Under the pieces are notes generated by a model. That model saw only the letters and a list, made by a program, of their open reading frames with translations. It searched no databases and was not told the DNA's origin. A stretch of 49,238 bases of DNA from NCBI GenBank assembly GCA_002746605.1, contig PDPT01000050.1, positions 1 to 49,238 of the forward strand. The letters run 5' to 3'. The translations under genes and the position numbers were made by a program. Source of the stretch: Ignavibacteriota bacterium. GTDB taxonomy: Bacteria > Bacteroidota > Ignavibacteria > Ignavibacteriales > Melioribacteraceae. This document shows positions 19,878 through 28,695 of the stretch, piece after piece (the first letter of the stretch is position 1; every line of letters begins with the position of its first letter).

Positions 19878-20077
19878 GCAAAAAAAAGAAAAACTTTGAA
19901 GAATCGTTAATAAGATTAAAAGAAATAGCTGAACTGTTGGAAAGTGATGAAATTTCTTTAGAAGATTCAATAAAAATTTATGAAGAAGGAATAAACTTAT
20001 CTAAACAATGTTCTAAAATTTTAGAAAAAGCAGAATTAAAAATTGAAGAGCTCAATACAAGTTTGGATAAATCTTAA
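19874..20077 (+). CDS. xseB: Exodeoxyribonuclease VII small subunit
   Basis: 67 residues, the normal size of this small helical subunit. FEESLIRLKEIAELLESDEI and LEDSIKIYEEGINLSKQCSK are the family's two helices. GTG start inside the GTGA overlap with the xseA stop, indicating translational coupling and a fixed subunit ratio. Confidence 0.93.
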   Translation: MSKKKKNFEESLIRLKEIAELLESDEISLEDSIKIYEEGINLSKQCSKILEKAELKIEELNTSLDKS

Positions 20078-20089
20078 AGAGAGATTAAA

Positions 20090-21988
20090 GTGGTAGATAA
20101 AACTAAATACAAATTATTATTCGATATTAACGAACCAAAAGATATTAGAGATTTTGATTATTCAAACCTAAAAATTTTATGCGAAGAAATACGTGAATAT
20201 ATGGTTGATGTAGTTTCGCAAATTGGTGGACATTTTGGGGGCGGACTTGGTGCTGTAGAATTAACAGTTGCATTGCACAAAGTATTTAACACACCTACCG
20301 ATAAACTGATATGGGATACTGGGCATCAAGCATATCCGCATAAAATAATAACCGGAAGAAGAGAACAGTTAAAAACAATTAGACAACTTAATGGTATAAG
20401 CGGATTTCTAAAGCGAAGTGAAAGCGAATATGATGAATTTGGAGCGGGGCATGCTTCAACTTCGATTTCTGCTGCACTTGGTATTGCCGCCGCAAATCAT
20501 TTAAACGGAAAAGATAATAATAAAGTGATTGCTATTATTGGTGATGGAGCGATGACTGGCGGTATGGCTTATGAAGCAATGAACAACGCCGGTTATATAA
20601 AAAAGAATCTGATTGTTGTACTTAATGACAACAATATGTCCATTGCTCCTAATGTGTGGCAGATTTCCAAATACTTTAACGAAGTTATTTCTCATCCGGA
20701 ATACAATAAATTTAAAGGTGCAATTTGGGATTTAACAGGTAAACTCGATAATTTTGGCGATAGACTGCGAACTGTTGCGGGAAGATTGGAAAGTGGAATA
20801 AAAGCCATTGTTACACCGGGAATGCTTTTTGAAGCTTTAGGATTTAGATATTTTGGACCTGTCAATGGACATAACATTACAAAGTTGACAAAATTGTTTG
20901 AACAGGTAAAAGAATTTAAAGGACCAATTTTAGTTCATATTTTAACTGAAAAAGGAAAAGGATACAAACCTGCCGAAGGAAGTCAAACTCAATTCCATGG
21001 AGTATCACCTTTCAATAAAAATACCGGAGAAATTCAAAAAAAATCGGGAACAAAACCAAGTTATACTTCAATTTTCGGTAAAGCACTTATCGAAATAATG
21101 AAGAATGATAAAAAAGTGGTTGGCATTACCGCAGCTATGCCTGATGGAACAGGATTAAAAGATGTAGAAAAAGAATTCCCGGATAGATATTTTGATGTTG
21201 GAATTGCTGAAGAACATGGAGTAACTTTTGCTGCAGGTCTTGCAACACAAGGTATTAAACCTGTTGTTGCAATTTATTCTACTTTTATGCAGAGAGCAAT
21301 CGATCAAATTATACATGATGTTGCATTACAAAAATTACATGTTATTTTTGTAATGGATAGAGCCGGCTTGGTTGGTGCCGATGGACCTACACATCATGGG
21401 ACTTTCGATTTAACCTTTTTAAGATTTATTCCTGACATAGTAGTTATGGCACCGAAAGATGAAGCTGAACTGAGGGATATGCTTTATACTGCCGTAAATT
21501 ACAAGGAAGGACCAATCGCAATTAGGTACCCTAGAGGAACTGCACTTGGGGTAGAAATTAAAGAAGGTTTTGAAAATATTGAAATAGGTAAAGCTGAAAA
21601 AATTAAAGACGGAAATGATGTAGCCATTCTTGCTGTTGGTTCGATGGTCGATTATTCGCAGAAAGCTGTAGAAATATTAAATAAAAAAGAAATAAATGCA
21701 GCTCTTTTTAACATGCGGTTTATTAAACCTCTTGATGCAAATATGCTTGATGAAATTGCAGAGAAGTTTGATAAAATTATTACAGTAGAAGAGAATACTA
21801 TTGTCGGTGGTTTCGGAACAGGTATTTTGGAATATTATAATGAAAAAAATATTAAAAAAGATATTTTAAGAATCGGGCTGCCTGATAAATTTATTGATCA
21901 TGGTACGCAAGCTGAATTACATCAAATATTAGAAATTGATACAGAAGGAATAGTTGATAGAGTAATAAAATTTCTTAAAAAGATATAA
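20090..21988 (+). CDS. dxs: 1-deoxy-D-xylulose-5-phosphate synthase
   Basis: 632 residues, full length. The N-terminal part has the conserved HFGGGLGAVELTVALH and the thiamine-diphosphate motif GDGAMTGGMAYEAMNNAG with LNDNNMSIAPNVW. The middle part has DVGIAEEHGVTFAAGLA and DRAGLVGADGPTHHGTFDL; the C-terminal transketolase-like domain ends GIVDRVIKFLK. It condenses pyruvate and glyceraldehyde 3-phosphate, the first step of the MEP isoprenoid pathway, in the cytoplasm. GTG start with AGAGAG upstream. It follows xseB after 12 bases; an xseA-xseB-dxs order is common in bacteria. Confidence 0.97.
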   Translation: MVDKTKYKLLFDINEPKDIRDFDYSNLKILCEEIREYMVDVVSQIGGHFGGGLGAVELTVALHKVFNTPTDKLIWDTGHQAYPHKIITGRREQLKTIRQLNGISGFLKRSESEYDEFGAGHASTSISAALGIAAANHLNGKDNNKVIAIIGDGAMTGGMAYEAMNNAGYIKKNLIVVLNDNNMSIAPNVWQISKYFNEVISHPEYNKFKGAIWDLTGKLDNFGDRLRTVAGRLESGIKAIVTPGMLFEALGFRYFGPVNGHNITKLTKLFEQVKEFKGPILVHILTEKGKGYKPAEGSQTQFHGVSPFNKNTGEIQKKSGTKPSYTSIFGKALIEIMKNDKKVVGITAAMPDGTGLKDVEKEFPDRYFDVGIAEEHGVTFAAGLATQGIKPVVAIYSTFMQRAIDQIIHDVALQKLHVIFVMDRAGLVGADGPTHHGTFDLTFLRFIPDIVVMAPKDEAELRDMLYTAVNYKEGPIAIRYPRGTALGVEIKEGFENIEIGKAEKIKDGNDVAILAVGSMVDYSQKAVEILNKKEINAALFNMRFIKPLDANMLDEIAEKFDKIITVEENTIVGGFGTGILEYYNEKNIKKDILRIGLPDKFIDHGTQAELHQILEIDTEGIVDRVIKFLKKI

Positions 21989-22009
21989 AAGATTTAAGAG
22001 GAAAAAATT

Positions 22010-23014
22010 TTGAACGGAAATACAAAAATTGTAGTTATTGGGCTTGGCGGAGTTGCACAATTAGTGCATCTGCCGATTTTATCAAAGATAAAATCTGTTA
22101 AAATTGCAGCTGTATCCGAACTGAATAAAACCAGATTAAAAACTATTGCCGAGAAATTCAACGTAAAAGAAAAATATACTGATTACAAAGAAATGCTAAA
22201 TCATGTTGAATTTGATGCTGCAATAATATCAACACCGACAAATACGCACAAACAAATAGCTATAGATTGTCTCAATAGCGGTAAAGATGTTCTAGTTGAG
22301 AAGCCAATTGCTCTTTCATATCAAGAAGCAAAAGAAATAGATGATGCTGCAAAGAAGAATAAAAGAAAAGTAATGGTCGGAATGAATTTTAGATTCAGAC
22401 CCGATGCGATGATGCTGAAAAGTTTAATAAATAGTGGAGAACTAGGAGATATTTTTTACATTAAATGTGGATGGGCAAGAAAGCAAAGCAGTAATCAAAA
22501 ATGGTTTAATAAAAAGAACTTATCGGGAGGAGGAGTTCTTTTGGATTTAGGAATTGTTTTATTGGATACTGCATTATGGCTGCTCGATTTTCCTAAAATA
22601 AAAAATGTAACTTCGCAAAATTTTTCTCATACTCGACAAACAGTTGAAGATTCATCAGTAGGATTGATTAGATTTAATAGTAATGCCGTTCTAAATTATG
22701 AGGTTAGTTGGTCCGTACAAGATGAAACTGATAAATTTAGGTTATCTGCGTTTGGCAAGGAAGGTGCAGGTTATTTGAATCCTTTAAAAGCATATAAAAA
22801 AGTTGATTCAACAAAAGTGGATTATACCTTAAACAGTAGAGCAGAACAAAAAAACTTGTTCAGGAAATCTTATGAAAATGAAATAAAACATTTTATAGGA
22901 GCAATAAAAGATTCCATCCCATTAATTTCCTCTAGTGAAGAAGCATTGTTTAGAATGAAATTAATTGAAAACCTATATCAATCAGCAAAAAATAAATCGG
23001 AAATAAATTTCTAA
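22010..23014 (+). CDS. Gfo/Idh/MocA family oxidoreductase
   Basis: 334 residues. Residues 1-120 form the NAD(P)-binding Rossmann domain (IVVIGLGGVAQLVHLPIL, later VLVEKPIALSYQEAKEID with the conserved EKP). The C-terminal alpha/beta domain has GGGVLLDLGIVLLDTALWLL, where a usual GGDH-like block contains G-I-V-L-L instead of the histidine often seen (GxxxDxxxHxxD), so catalysis may differ. The substrate, usually a sugar or inositol derivative, cannot be predicted. TTG start preceded by AAGAGG; it continues the run of closely spaced genes from dxs and ends 5 bases before the response-regulator gene. Confidence 0.82.
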   Translation: MNGNTKIVVIGLGGVAQLVHLPILSKIKSVKIAAVSELNKTRLKTIAEKFNVKEKYTDYKEMLNHVEFDAAIISTPTNTHKQIAIDCLNSGKDVLVEKPIALSYQEAKEIDDAAKKNKRKVMVGMNFRFRPDAMMLKSLINSGELGDIFYIKCGWARKQSSNQKWFNKKNLSGGGVLLDLGIVLLDTALWLLDFPKIKNVTSQNFSHTRQTVEDSSVGLIRFNSNAVLNYEVSWSVQDETDKFRLSAFGKEGAGYLNPLKAYKKVDSTKVDYTLNSRAEQKNLFRKSYENEIKHFIGAIKDSIPLISSSEEALFRMKLIENLYQSAKNKSEINF

Positions 23015-23019
23015 AAATT

Positions 23020-23709
23020 ATGGCAAAAATTTTATTAGTAGACGATGAAAAAGATATAGTGGAATTCCTTCAGTACAATTTGGAAAATGAAGGGTTTCAA
23101 GTAATTTCTGCTTATGATGGAGAGATGGCACTCGAAAAAGTAAAAGAGTATCCTGATTTGATCGTCCTTGATGTAATGATGCCCAAAATGAATGGTTATG
23201 ATGTTTGTAAAAAAATTAGAACAGATGATAAATATAAAAACATCCCAATTATTTTTTTAACTGCAAAAACAAGTGAATTTGATGAACTGAAAGGTTTTGA
23301 TCTTGGAGCTGATGATTATGTTAAAAAACCAATTTCTCCCAAGATGCTTGTTGCAAGAGTTAAATCAAAAATAATGCGTGCTGCAAATTTTCAAGATAAT
23401 ATTGGTAACTCTTCTAAGATTGTTGTTGGTCCCATTGAAATCAATCTAGAAAAATACAAAGTAAAATTAGAAGGTAAATCTATTGTCTTTCCCAAAAAAG
23501 AATTTGCGCTTCTTGTATATCTTGCAAAAAAACCAGGTAAAGTTTTTCCTCGGGATATTTTACTTAATGATATTTGGGGCGAAGATATTTATGTTATTGA
23601 AAGAACAGTTGATGTACACATTCGTAAAATTAGAGAAAAACTCGGAAAATATTCAAAAATAATAGAGACCAAAAAAGGTGTTGGGTATCGCTTTAGAGAA
23701 TTTCAATAA
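23020..23709 (+). CDS. phoB: OmpR/PhoB-family response regulator, probably the phosphate regulator
   Basis: 229 residues. The receiver domain (1-120) has the acidic pair Asp8/Asp9, the phosphoacceptor Asp51 in IVLDVMMPKMNGYD, and the conserved Lys in GADDYVKKPIS. The DNA-binding winged helix (about 130-228) contains FPKKEFALLVYLAKKPGKVF, VIERTVDVHIRKIREKLG and KKGVGYRF. It sits directly before a PhoR-like kinase and 1.3 kb upstream of pstS-phoU, whose promoter carries a Pho-box-like repeat, so PhoB is the natural assignment. The name rests on context; the family itself is certain. Confidence 0.88.
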   Translation: MAKILLVDDEKDIVEFLQYNLENEGFQVISAYDGEMALEKVKEYPDLIVLDVMMPKMNGYDVCKKIRTDDKYKNIPIIFLTAKTSEFDELKGFDLGADDYVKKPISPKMLVARVKSKIMRAANFQDNIGNSSKIVVGPIEINLEKYKVKLEGKSIVFPKKEFALLVYLAKKPGKVFPRDILLNDIWGEDIYVIERTVDVHIRKIREKLGKYSKIIETKKGVGYRFREFQ

Positions 23710-24730
23710 GCTTATTTCAAACTTTAAGCATTCAACTATTTTTGCCAAAGAAATATTATCAATAAGCTTAATATTTGCGGTAGCTTCTTTTCTGCTTCTT
23801 CATGTAAGTTATCCGAAGTATCTCTTTATTCTGATTATCATTTTGATTTTTGATCTTATTGCACTAAACTCTATTGGTTACAAAAGAAGAAAAGAAATTG
23901 AGGAAATTAAATCGGTAATAAAATCAATAAGAAAAAATAAAATATCTTCCGAATCTGAAATATCGCTAAGTAAATCTTTAATAACCTTAGAAGGAAATAT
24001 TAAAGCGATGTTTCGCAGAACTCAACAAGATCTTGCAAATGTAAAAAAACTTGCTCAAGCAAGAAGTGAATTCCTTGGTTATGTTTCACATGAATTGAGA
24101 ACACCAATTTTTACAATACAAGGTTATCTCGAAACTTTATTAAGTGGTGCGGTTAATGATAAAAAAGTTAATAGAGTATTTCTAACTAAAGCCTTAAATC
24201 ATTCCGAAAATCTAAATACTTTGTTAAATGATTTAATTGATATTTCTATGATTGAATCCGGGCTAATGAGTTTAAGTTTTAGATATTTTAACTTAAATAA
24301 TTTTTTGATAGATATAATAGAAAATTCTAATGACTTAGAGAAGAAAGAAAAAGTTTCCATTCATATTAAAGAGTTCAGGGAAGAATTGGAGGTTTATGGA
24401 GATAAGGAAAAGTTAAGACAGGTCATAACAAATTTACTTTCTAATGCCGTAAAATATACAGACGAAGGAAAAATTGAAATTATTGTTGAAGAAAAAAATA
24501 AATCGGTTATTATAAAAATTAAAGATACAGGAAAAGGAATACCTGAAGAGGATTTTGAAAGAGTTTTTGAAAGATTTTATAGAACTGATAGAGAAAGGGC
24601 AGGTTCTACGCCCGGTACCGGACTTGGATTATCAATAGTAAAACATATTTTAGGAGCCCATAAAACAAATATAACATTAGAAAGCAAATTAAACGAAGGC
24701 TCAACCTTTTCCTTTAAGCTAAAAAAATAA
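23678..24730 (+). CDS. phoR: Membrane sensor histidine kinase, PhoR-like
   Basis: 350 residues. Two membrane helices (about 22-42 and 48-66) with almost no periplasmic loop, then a linker, then the H-box FLGYVSHELRTPIF (phosphorylated His138). The N-box is NLLSNAVKYTDEG, G1 is DTGKGIPEEDFERVFERFYR, and G2 is GTGLGLSIVKHI. The lack of a periplasmic sensor domain fits PhoR, which senses phosphate through the Pst transporter and PhoU rather than directly. The GTG at 23678 (overlapping phoB by 32 bases) is the longest start; a start a few codons later cannot be excluded. Confidence 0.88.
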   Translation: MLGIALENFNKLISNFKHSTIFAKEILSISLIFAVASFLLLHVSYPKYLFILIIILIFDLIALNSIGYKRRKEIEEIKSVIKSIRKNKISSESEISLSKSLITLEGNIKAMFRRTQQDLANVKKLAQARSEFLGYVSHELRTPIFTIQGYLETLLSGAVNDKKVNRVFLTKALNHSENLNTLLNDLIDISMIESGLMSLSFRYFNLNNFLIDIIENSNDLEKKEKVSIHIKEFREELEVYGDKEKLRQVITNLLSNAVKYTDEGKIEIIVEEKNKSVIIKIKDTGKGIPEEDFERVFERFYRTDRERAGSTPGTGLGLSIVKHILGAHKTNITLESKLNEGSTFSFKLKK

Positions 24731-24885
24731 ATCTTCTCCCAAAGTAGATAACTTATTGCAATCTTGATTTTCATGTTAAGAAAACCAAGAGAAATATAAA
24801 ACTTTTTGTTAATTAGGTTAAAGAAAAAATGGACAAAAAGTTGTAGCAAATTCAGGATATATATATTACTTTGAAAATAAAAAAG

Positions 24886-24913
24886 TTAACAATTTGTTAA
24901 CATTAATTTAACA
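24886..24913 (+). promoter_or_regulatory. Pho box: three TTAACA direct repeats, 11-base period
   Basis: TTAACA occurs at 24886-24891, 24897-24902 and 24908-24913, exactly one helical turn (11 bases) apart. This is the layout of PhoB/PhoP binding sites, and TTAACA is close to the known Bacillus PhoP hexamer. It lies 70 bases before pstS, the classic target. The last repeat ends 20 bases before a TATCTTTA element. It should bind the regulator encoded at 23020-23709. Confidence 0.8.
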
Positions 24914-24933
24914 TAACAAAGTTGCTTCAAATA

Positions 24934-24941
24934 TATCTTTA
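24934..24941 (+). promoter_or_regulatory. -7 promoter element (TATCTTTA) of the pst operon
   Basis: TATCTTTA matches TAnnTTTG except for the last base. It follows the third Pho repeat after 20 bases, the same distance at which a TTG -33 box precedes the TATCTTTA before tgt. The Pho box therefore replaces the -33 element, as in activator-dependent Pho promoters. No good -33 box is seen on its own. Confidence 0.5.
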
Positions 24942-24982
24942 TTAGGGTAAAATAAAACTTTAGTTATCAAAGAGGAAGAAAA

Positions 24983-25879
24983 ATGAAAACATCAGCTAAA
25001 CTAACCACAATAATCTTATCATTACTAATTCTAATTATAGGTTGCAAGAAAAAAGAAGAAGTGAAAAAAACTATAGTTTCTGTAAAAGGTTCAGATACAA
25101 TGGTAAACCTATCTCAAAAATGGGCTGAAACCTATATGAAGAAGAATTCTAATGCTTCAATACAAGTTACAGGTGGTGGCTCTGGAACAGGAATAGCAGC
25201 TTTACTAAATGGAACTGTAGATATTGCTAATGCTAGTAGAGAATTTAAACAAAAAGAATATGATAATGCCAAAGAAAAAGGTGTTGAACCAAAAGAATTT
25301 AAAGTAGCTTTGGATGGAATTGCAATTATAGTTCATCCCGATAACCCTATTAAAGCTTTGGATTTGGAACAATTAAGGAAAATATTTACAGGTGAAATTA
25401 AAAACTGGAAAGAAATTGGTGGAAATGATTCGCCAATAACATTATACGGAAGAGAAAACAGTAGCGGTACTTACGAATTTTTTAAAGACAAAGTCCTTGG
25501 CAAAGATGCTAACGGAAATTCAAGAGATTTTGCTACTTCTACACAAGTTCTACAAGGAACTGCAGCTTTGGGCGAAGCTATCGCAAGAGATAATAAAGGT
25601 ATAGGTTACGGAGGTGTCGGATATTTTGCCTTAAGAACCGATGTTAAAATTTTGCAAGTTAAAGAAGATAAAGATGCACCTGCAATAGCTCCTGCAGCAG
25701 ATGGTAAAGTTAATTATGAAGCAATTTGGAGTGGTGAATATTCAATTTCACGTTATTTATATTGCTATACAAACGGAACTCCTTCTGCAAAAATTCAAAA
25801 ATTTATGGATTTCATTATTTCTCAAGAAGGACAAGATTTAGTAAAGCAAATGGAGTATATTCCTTTACCACAAAAATAA
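24983..25879 (+). CDS. pstS: Phosphate ABC transporter substrate-binding lipoprotein
   Basis: 298 residues. The signal peptide ends in a lipobox LIIGC, with lipidated Cys21, so the mature protein is anchored in a membrane facing the periplasm. The binding domain shows VSVKGSDTM and WAETYMKKN, then QVTGGGSGTGIAALLNGTVD, IANASRE and YGRENSSGTYEFF; these serines, glycines and arginine line the phosphate pocket in PstS proteins. It delivers phosphate to PstC-PstA. GAGGAAG gives a strong ribosome binding site. First gene of the pst operon, downstream of the Pho box. Confidence 0.95.
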   Translation: MKTSAKLTTIILSLLILIIGCKKKEEVKKTIVSVKGSDTMVNLSQKWAETYMKKNSNASIQVTGGGSGTGIAALLNGTVDIANASREFKQKEYDNAKEKGVEPKEFKVALDGIAIIVHPDNPIKALDLEQLRKIFTGEIKNWKEIGGNDSPITLYGRENSSGTYEFFKDKVLGKDANGNSRDFATSTQVLQGTAALGEAIARDNKGIGYGGVGYFALRTDVKILQVKEDKDAPAIAPAADGKVNYEAIWSGEYSISRYLYCYTNGTPSAKIQKFMDFIISQEGQDLVKQMEYIPLPQK

Positions 25880-25919
25880 CATTAAATTTTAATAAATAAT
25901 TTTTATATAATAAATTGTA

Positions 25920-26930
25920 ATGTCTGAAAATCAAGCTAAAAATAAAAAAATTACGGGAGACAATTCCGATATTAAAACTCCAAAATTGTCTCCGTATGCT
26001 AAAAAGATTTCAACATCTATAAGAGTTAAAGAAAAACTAATTGAATATTTTTTTGCAGCAAATGGAGCTGTTGCATTAATTTTTATAATACTAATTTTTA
26101 TTTTTCTCTTTAAAGAAGGAATTCTTGCCATAGACAATATTGGTTTATCTAATTTTATCTACTTTGATAAACTTCAACCTGATGGAATGGTTGAACAAGT
26201 TTATGAATGGTATCCAACATCAAGTCAGGAAAGATATTCTTTGATTCCTTTAATTGTAGGTACTTTAATGACGGCAATTCCTTCAACAGTAATATCTACT
26301 ATTTTTGGTATTGCTGCCGGTGTTTATCTTTCGGAAATAGCTTCAGCTAAATCGAGGGAACTGTTAAAACCTGTAATTGAACTTTTCGCAAGTATTCCTA
26401 CGGTTGTTCTAGGTTTTTTGCTGCTTGTAGTTGGTGCAACACTCTTTGATGATTTATTTTCACCTCCAAACAGACTAAATGCCTTTATTGCTTCTTTGGG
26501 ATTAGCTTTTGTGATAATTCCAATTATTGCTTCAATGACGGAAGATGCTTTACGATCAATTCCCAATGATTTGCGGTTTGCTTCATACGGATTGGGAGCA
26601 ACAAAATGGCAGACAATAAGCAAAGTAATTCTCCCCGCAGCTTTTAGTGGTGTTTCGGCAAGTATTATTTTAGGATTTGGCAGGGCAATAGGTGAAACTA
26701 TGATTGTTCTTATGGCAGCCGGTAACGCAGCAAATATTACATCAAATTTATTTTTAAGTGTAAGAACAATGACTGCAACAATTGCTGCCGAGATGGGTGA
26801 AGTATCACAAGGTTCCGATCATTATTATGCTTTATTTTTTATAGGAATTATATTATTTACAATAACTTTCTTCTTAAATCTATTAGCGGAAATTATTGTT
26901 AACAGAATGCGTAAGAAAAATATTTTTTAA
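25920..26930 (+). CDS. pstC: Phosphate ABC transporter permease PstC
   Basis: 336 residues. A longer cytoplasmic N-terminus (about 35 residues, Lys-rich) leads to the first helix at about 48-68. The six-helix core follows, with the family block ELFASIPTVVLGFLLLVVG and the cytoplasmic EAA loop [20 protein letters not shown], which touches PstB. The segment AIGETMIVLMAAGNAANIT is typical of PstC. Forms the inner-membrane channel with PstA. Confidence 0.95.
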   Translation: MSENQAKNKKITGDNSDIKTPKLSPYAKKISTSIRVKEKLIEYFFAANGAVALIFIILIFIFLFKEGILAIDNIGLSNFIYFDKLQPDGMVEQVYEWYPTSSQERYSLIPLIVGTLMTAIPSTVISTIFGIAAGVYLSEIASAKSRELLKPVIELFASIPTVVLGFLLLVVGATLFDDLFSPPNRLNAFIASLGLAFVIIPIIASMTEDALRSIPNDLRFASYGLGATKWQTISKVILPAAFSGVSASIILGFGRAIGETMIVLMAAGNAANITSNLFLSVRTMTATIAAEMGEVSQGSDHYYALFFIGIILFTITFFLNLLAEIIVNRMRKKNIF

Positions 26931-26939
26931 GGTGATTTT

Positions 26940-27887
26940 TTGGAATTAAAAAAGAAACAAAAAGATTTAACGGGAACAATTTTTATTGGAATGGCGAGAT
27001 TTCTATTCTTTTTTTTGGTCTTTGTGTTAGCTTTGATTTTAATAAAAATTGTAATTGAGGGAATGGGCGTAGTATCTTTAGAATTTATTTTTGAAGAACC
27101 AAAAAATAATATGACAGAAGGTGGAATTTGGCCTGCAATATTCGGAACATTGGCTGTTACAACTTTTATGGTTTTATTGGCTGTTCCTGTAGGTGTTTTT
27201 GCTGCAATATATTTAACTGAATATGCGAAAGATACTTTTGCAACAAGAATAATTAGAACGGCAATAAATAATCTCGCCGGTGTTCCCAGCATTGTTTTCG
27301 GTTTATTTGGGTTGGGTTTTTTCATACTTTTTATAGGGCAGGGTATTGATGATATACTTGGCACAGGTTTAATTTGGGGACAACCTTGTTTATTTTGGGC
27401 TGCATCAACACTTGGTGTATTGGTACTTCCAATAGTTATTGTTGCTACTTTAGAAGCACTTAACTCTGTTCCTAAAAGTCATAGAGATGCTTCCTATGGA
27501 TTGGGGGCAACAAAATGGCAGACAATTAAAAAAATTATTATACCGCAGGCAAAACCCGGAATTTTAACGGGAATGATATTAGCTATTTCGCGTGGCGTTG
27601 GGGAAACAGCTCCCATATTATTTCTTGGGGCCGCATTTTTTCTGCCGAATTTACCTGTAGCTGATTTGTGTATTGGCGATTATTGTATTCCTATGATTAA
27701 TCCTGCTGAGCAGTTTATGTATTTAGCCTATCATATTTTTATTTTGGCTACACAATCGGCAAACCCTACTGAAACTTTACCAATACAATATGGTTCAACA
27801 TTGGTTTTAATTATAATAACATTTTTACTTAATATAACAGCCATAATTTTAAGATATAAATATCGAAAGGCTTTAGGAAAAATATAA
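26940..27887 (+). CDS. pstA: Phosphate ABC transporter permease PstA
   Basis: 315 residues. Six membrane helices with [20 protein letters not shown] and the EAA loop [20 protein letters not shown], nearly identical to that of PstC, and [23 protein letters not shown] start with AAGGTG 5 bases upstream, 9 bases after pstC. Pairs with PstC to form the channel. Confidence 0.95.
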   Translation: MELKKKQKDLTGTIFIGMARFLFFFLVFVLALILIKIVIEGMGVVSLEFIFEEPKNNMTEGGIWPAIFGTLAVTTFMVLLAVPVGVFAAIYLTEYAKDTFATRIIRTAINNLAGVPSIVFGLFGLGFFILFIGQGIDDILGTGLIWGQPCLFWAASTLGVLVLPIVIVATLEALNSVPKSHRDASYGLGATKWQTIKKIIIPQAKPGILTGMILAISRGVGETAPILFLGAAFFLPNLPVADLCIGDYCIPMINPAEQFMYLAYHIFILATQSANPTETLPIQYGSTLVLIIITFLLNITAIILRYKYRKALGKI

Positions 27888-27900
27888 GAGAATAAAAATA

Positions 27901-28662
27901 ATGGGTAATAAGACTAAAATATTAACGGAAGATCTAAATCTCTTTTACGGAGAAAAAAAAGCACTTAAAAGTATATCCATGAAAATACCCGAAAAGCAAG
28001 TTACAGCTTTTATAGGTCCTTCTGGTTGTGGAAAATCAACTTATCTTCGCGTAATAAATAGAATGAATGACTTAATAGCTAATGTTACTATTACCGGAAA
28101 AGTTTTAGTTGACGGAGTAAATATTTATGATAAAGAGATAGATGTTGTTAACTTGCGTAAGCAAATTGGAATGGTTTTTCAAAAATCAAATTTATTTCCA
28201 AAATCTATTTACGAAAACATTATTTATGCTCCGACTATTAATGGCATAAAAGATAAAAAGAAATTGGACGAAATTGTAGAAACAACATTAAAGCAAGCTG
28301 CAATTTGGGATGAAGTAAAAGACCGCCTGCATGAGCCGGCATTAAGTCTTTCCGGTGGGCAACAACAAAGATTGTGCATTGCAAGAGCTTTGGCGGTTCA
28401 GCCCGATATACTGCTTATGGATGAACCCGCAAGTGCTTTAGATCCGCTTTCTACTGCTAAAATTGAAGAACTTATACATGAATTGAAACAAAATTATACA
28501 ATTGTAATTGTAACACACAATATGCAGCAGGCTGCAAGAGTAAGTGATTATACGGCATTCTTTTATATAGGAGAATTAATCGAATTTGGTAAAACATCAA
28601 AAATATTTACCGTCCCTGCTCAAAAACAAACAGAAGATTATATTACCGGTAGGTTTGGTTAA
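27901..28662 (+). CDS. pstB: Phosphate ABC transporter ATP-binding protein
   Basis: 253 residues, all ABC ATPase motifs intact: Walker [11 protein letters not shown]-loop [18 protein letters not shown], signature [15 protein letters not shown], Walker [14 protein letters not shown] and the switch histidine in [14 protein letters not shown]. The C-terminal [10 protein letters not shown] is a PstB hallmark. It powers phosphate import and is 13 bases after pstA. It makes a useful contrast with the degenerate ATPase at 30351-31073. Confidence 0.97.
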   Translation: MGNKTKILTEDLNLFYGEKKALKSISMKIPEKQVTAFIGPSGCGKSTYLRVINRMNDLIANVTITGKVLVDGVNIYDKEIDVVNLRKQIGMVFQKSNLFPKSIYENIIYAPTINGIKDKKKLDEIVETTLKQAAIWDEVKDRLHEPALSLSGGQQQRLCIARALAVQPDILLMDEPASALDPLSTAKIEELIHELKQNYTIVIVTHNMQQAARVSDYTAFFYIGELIEFGKTSKIFTVPAQKQTEDYITGRFG

Positions 28663-28695
28663 ACTAAATTAAAAATTAAACTTAAAAGGACTAAA

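Noticed and set aside
23678..23709. Programmed frameshift joining phoB and phoR
   Set aside because: The overlap is short, there is no slippery heptamer with a following structure, and separate regulator and kinase genes are the normal arrangement.
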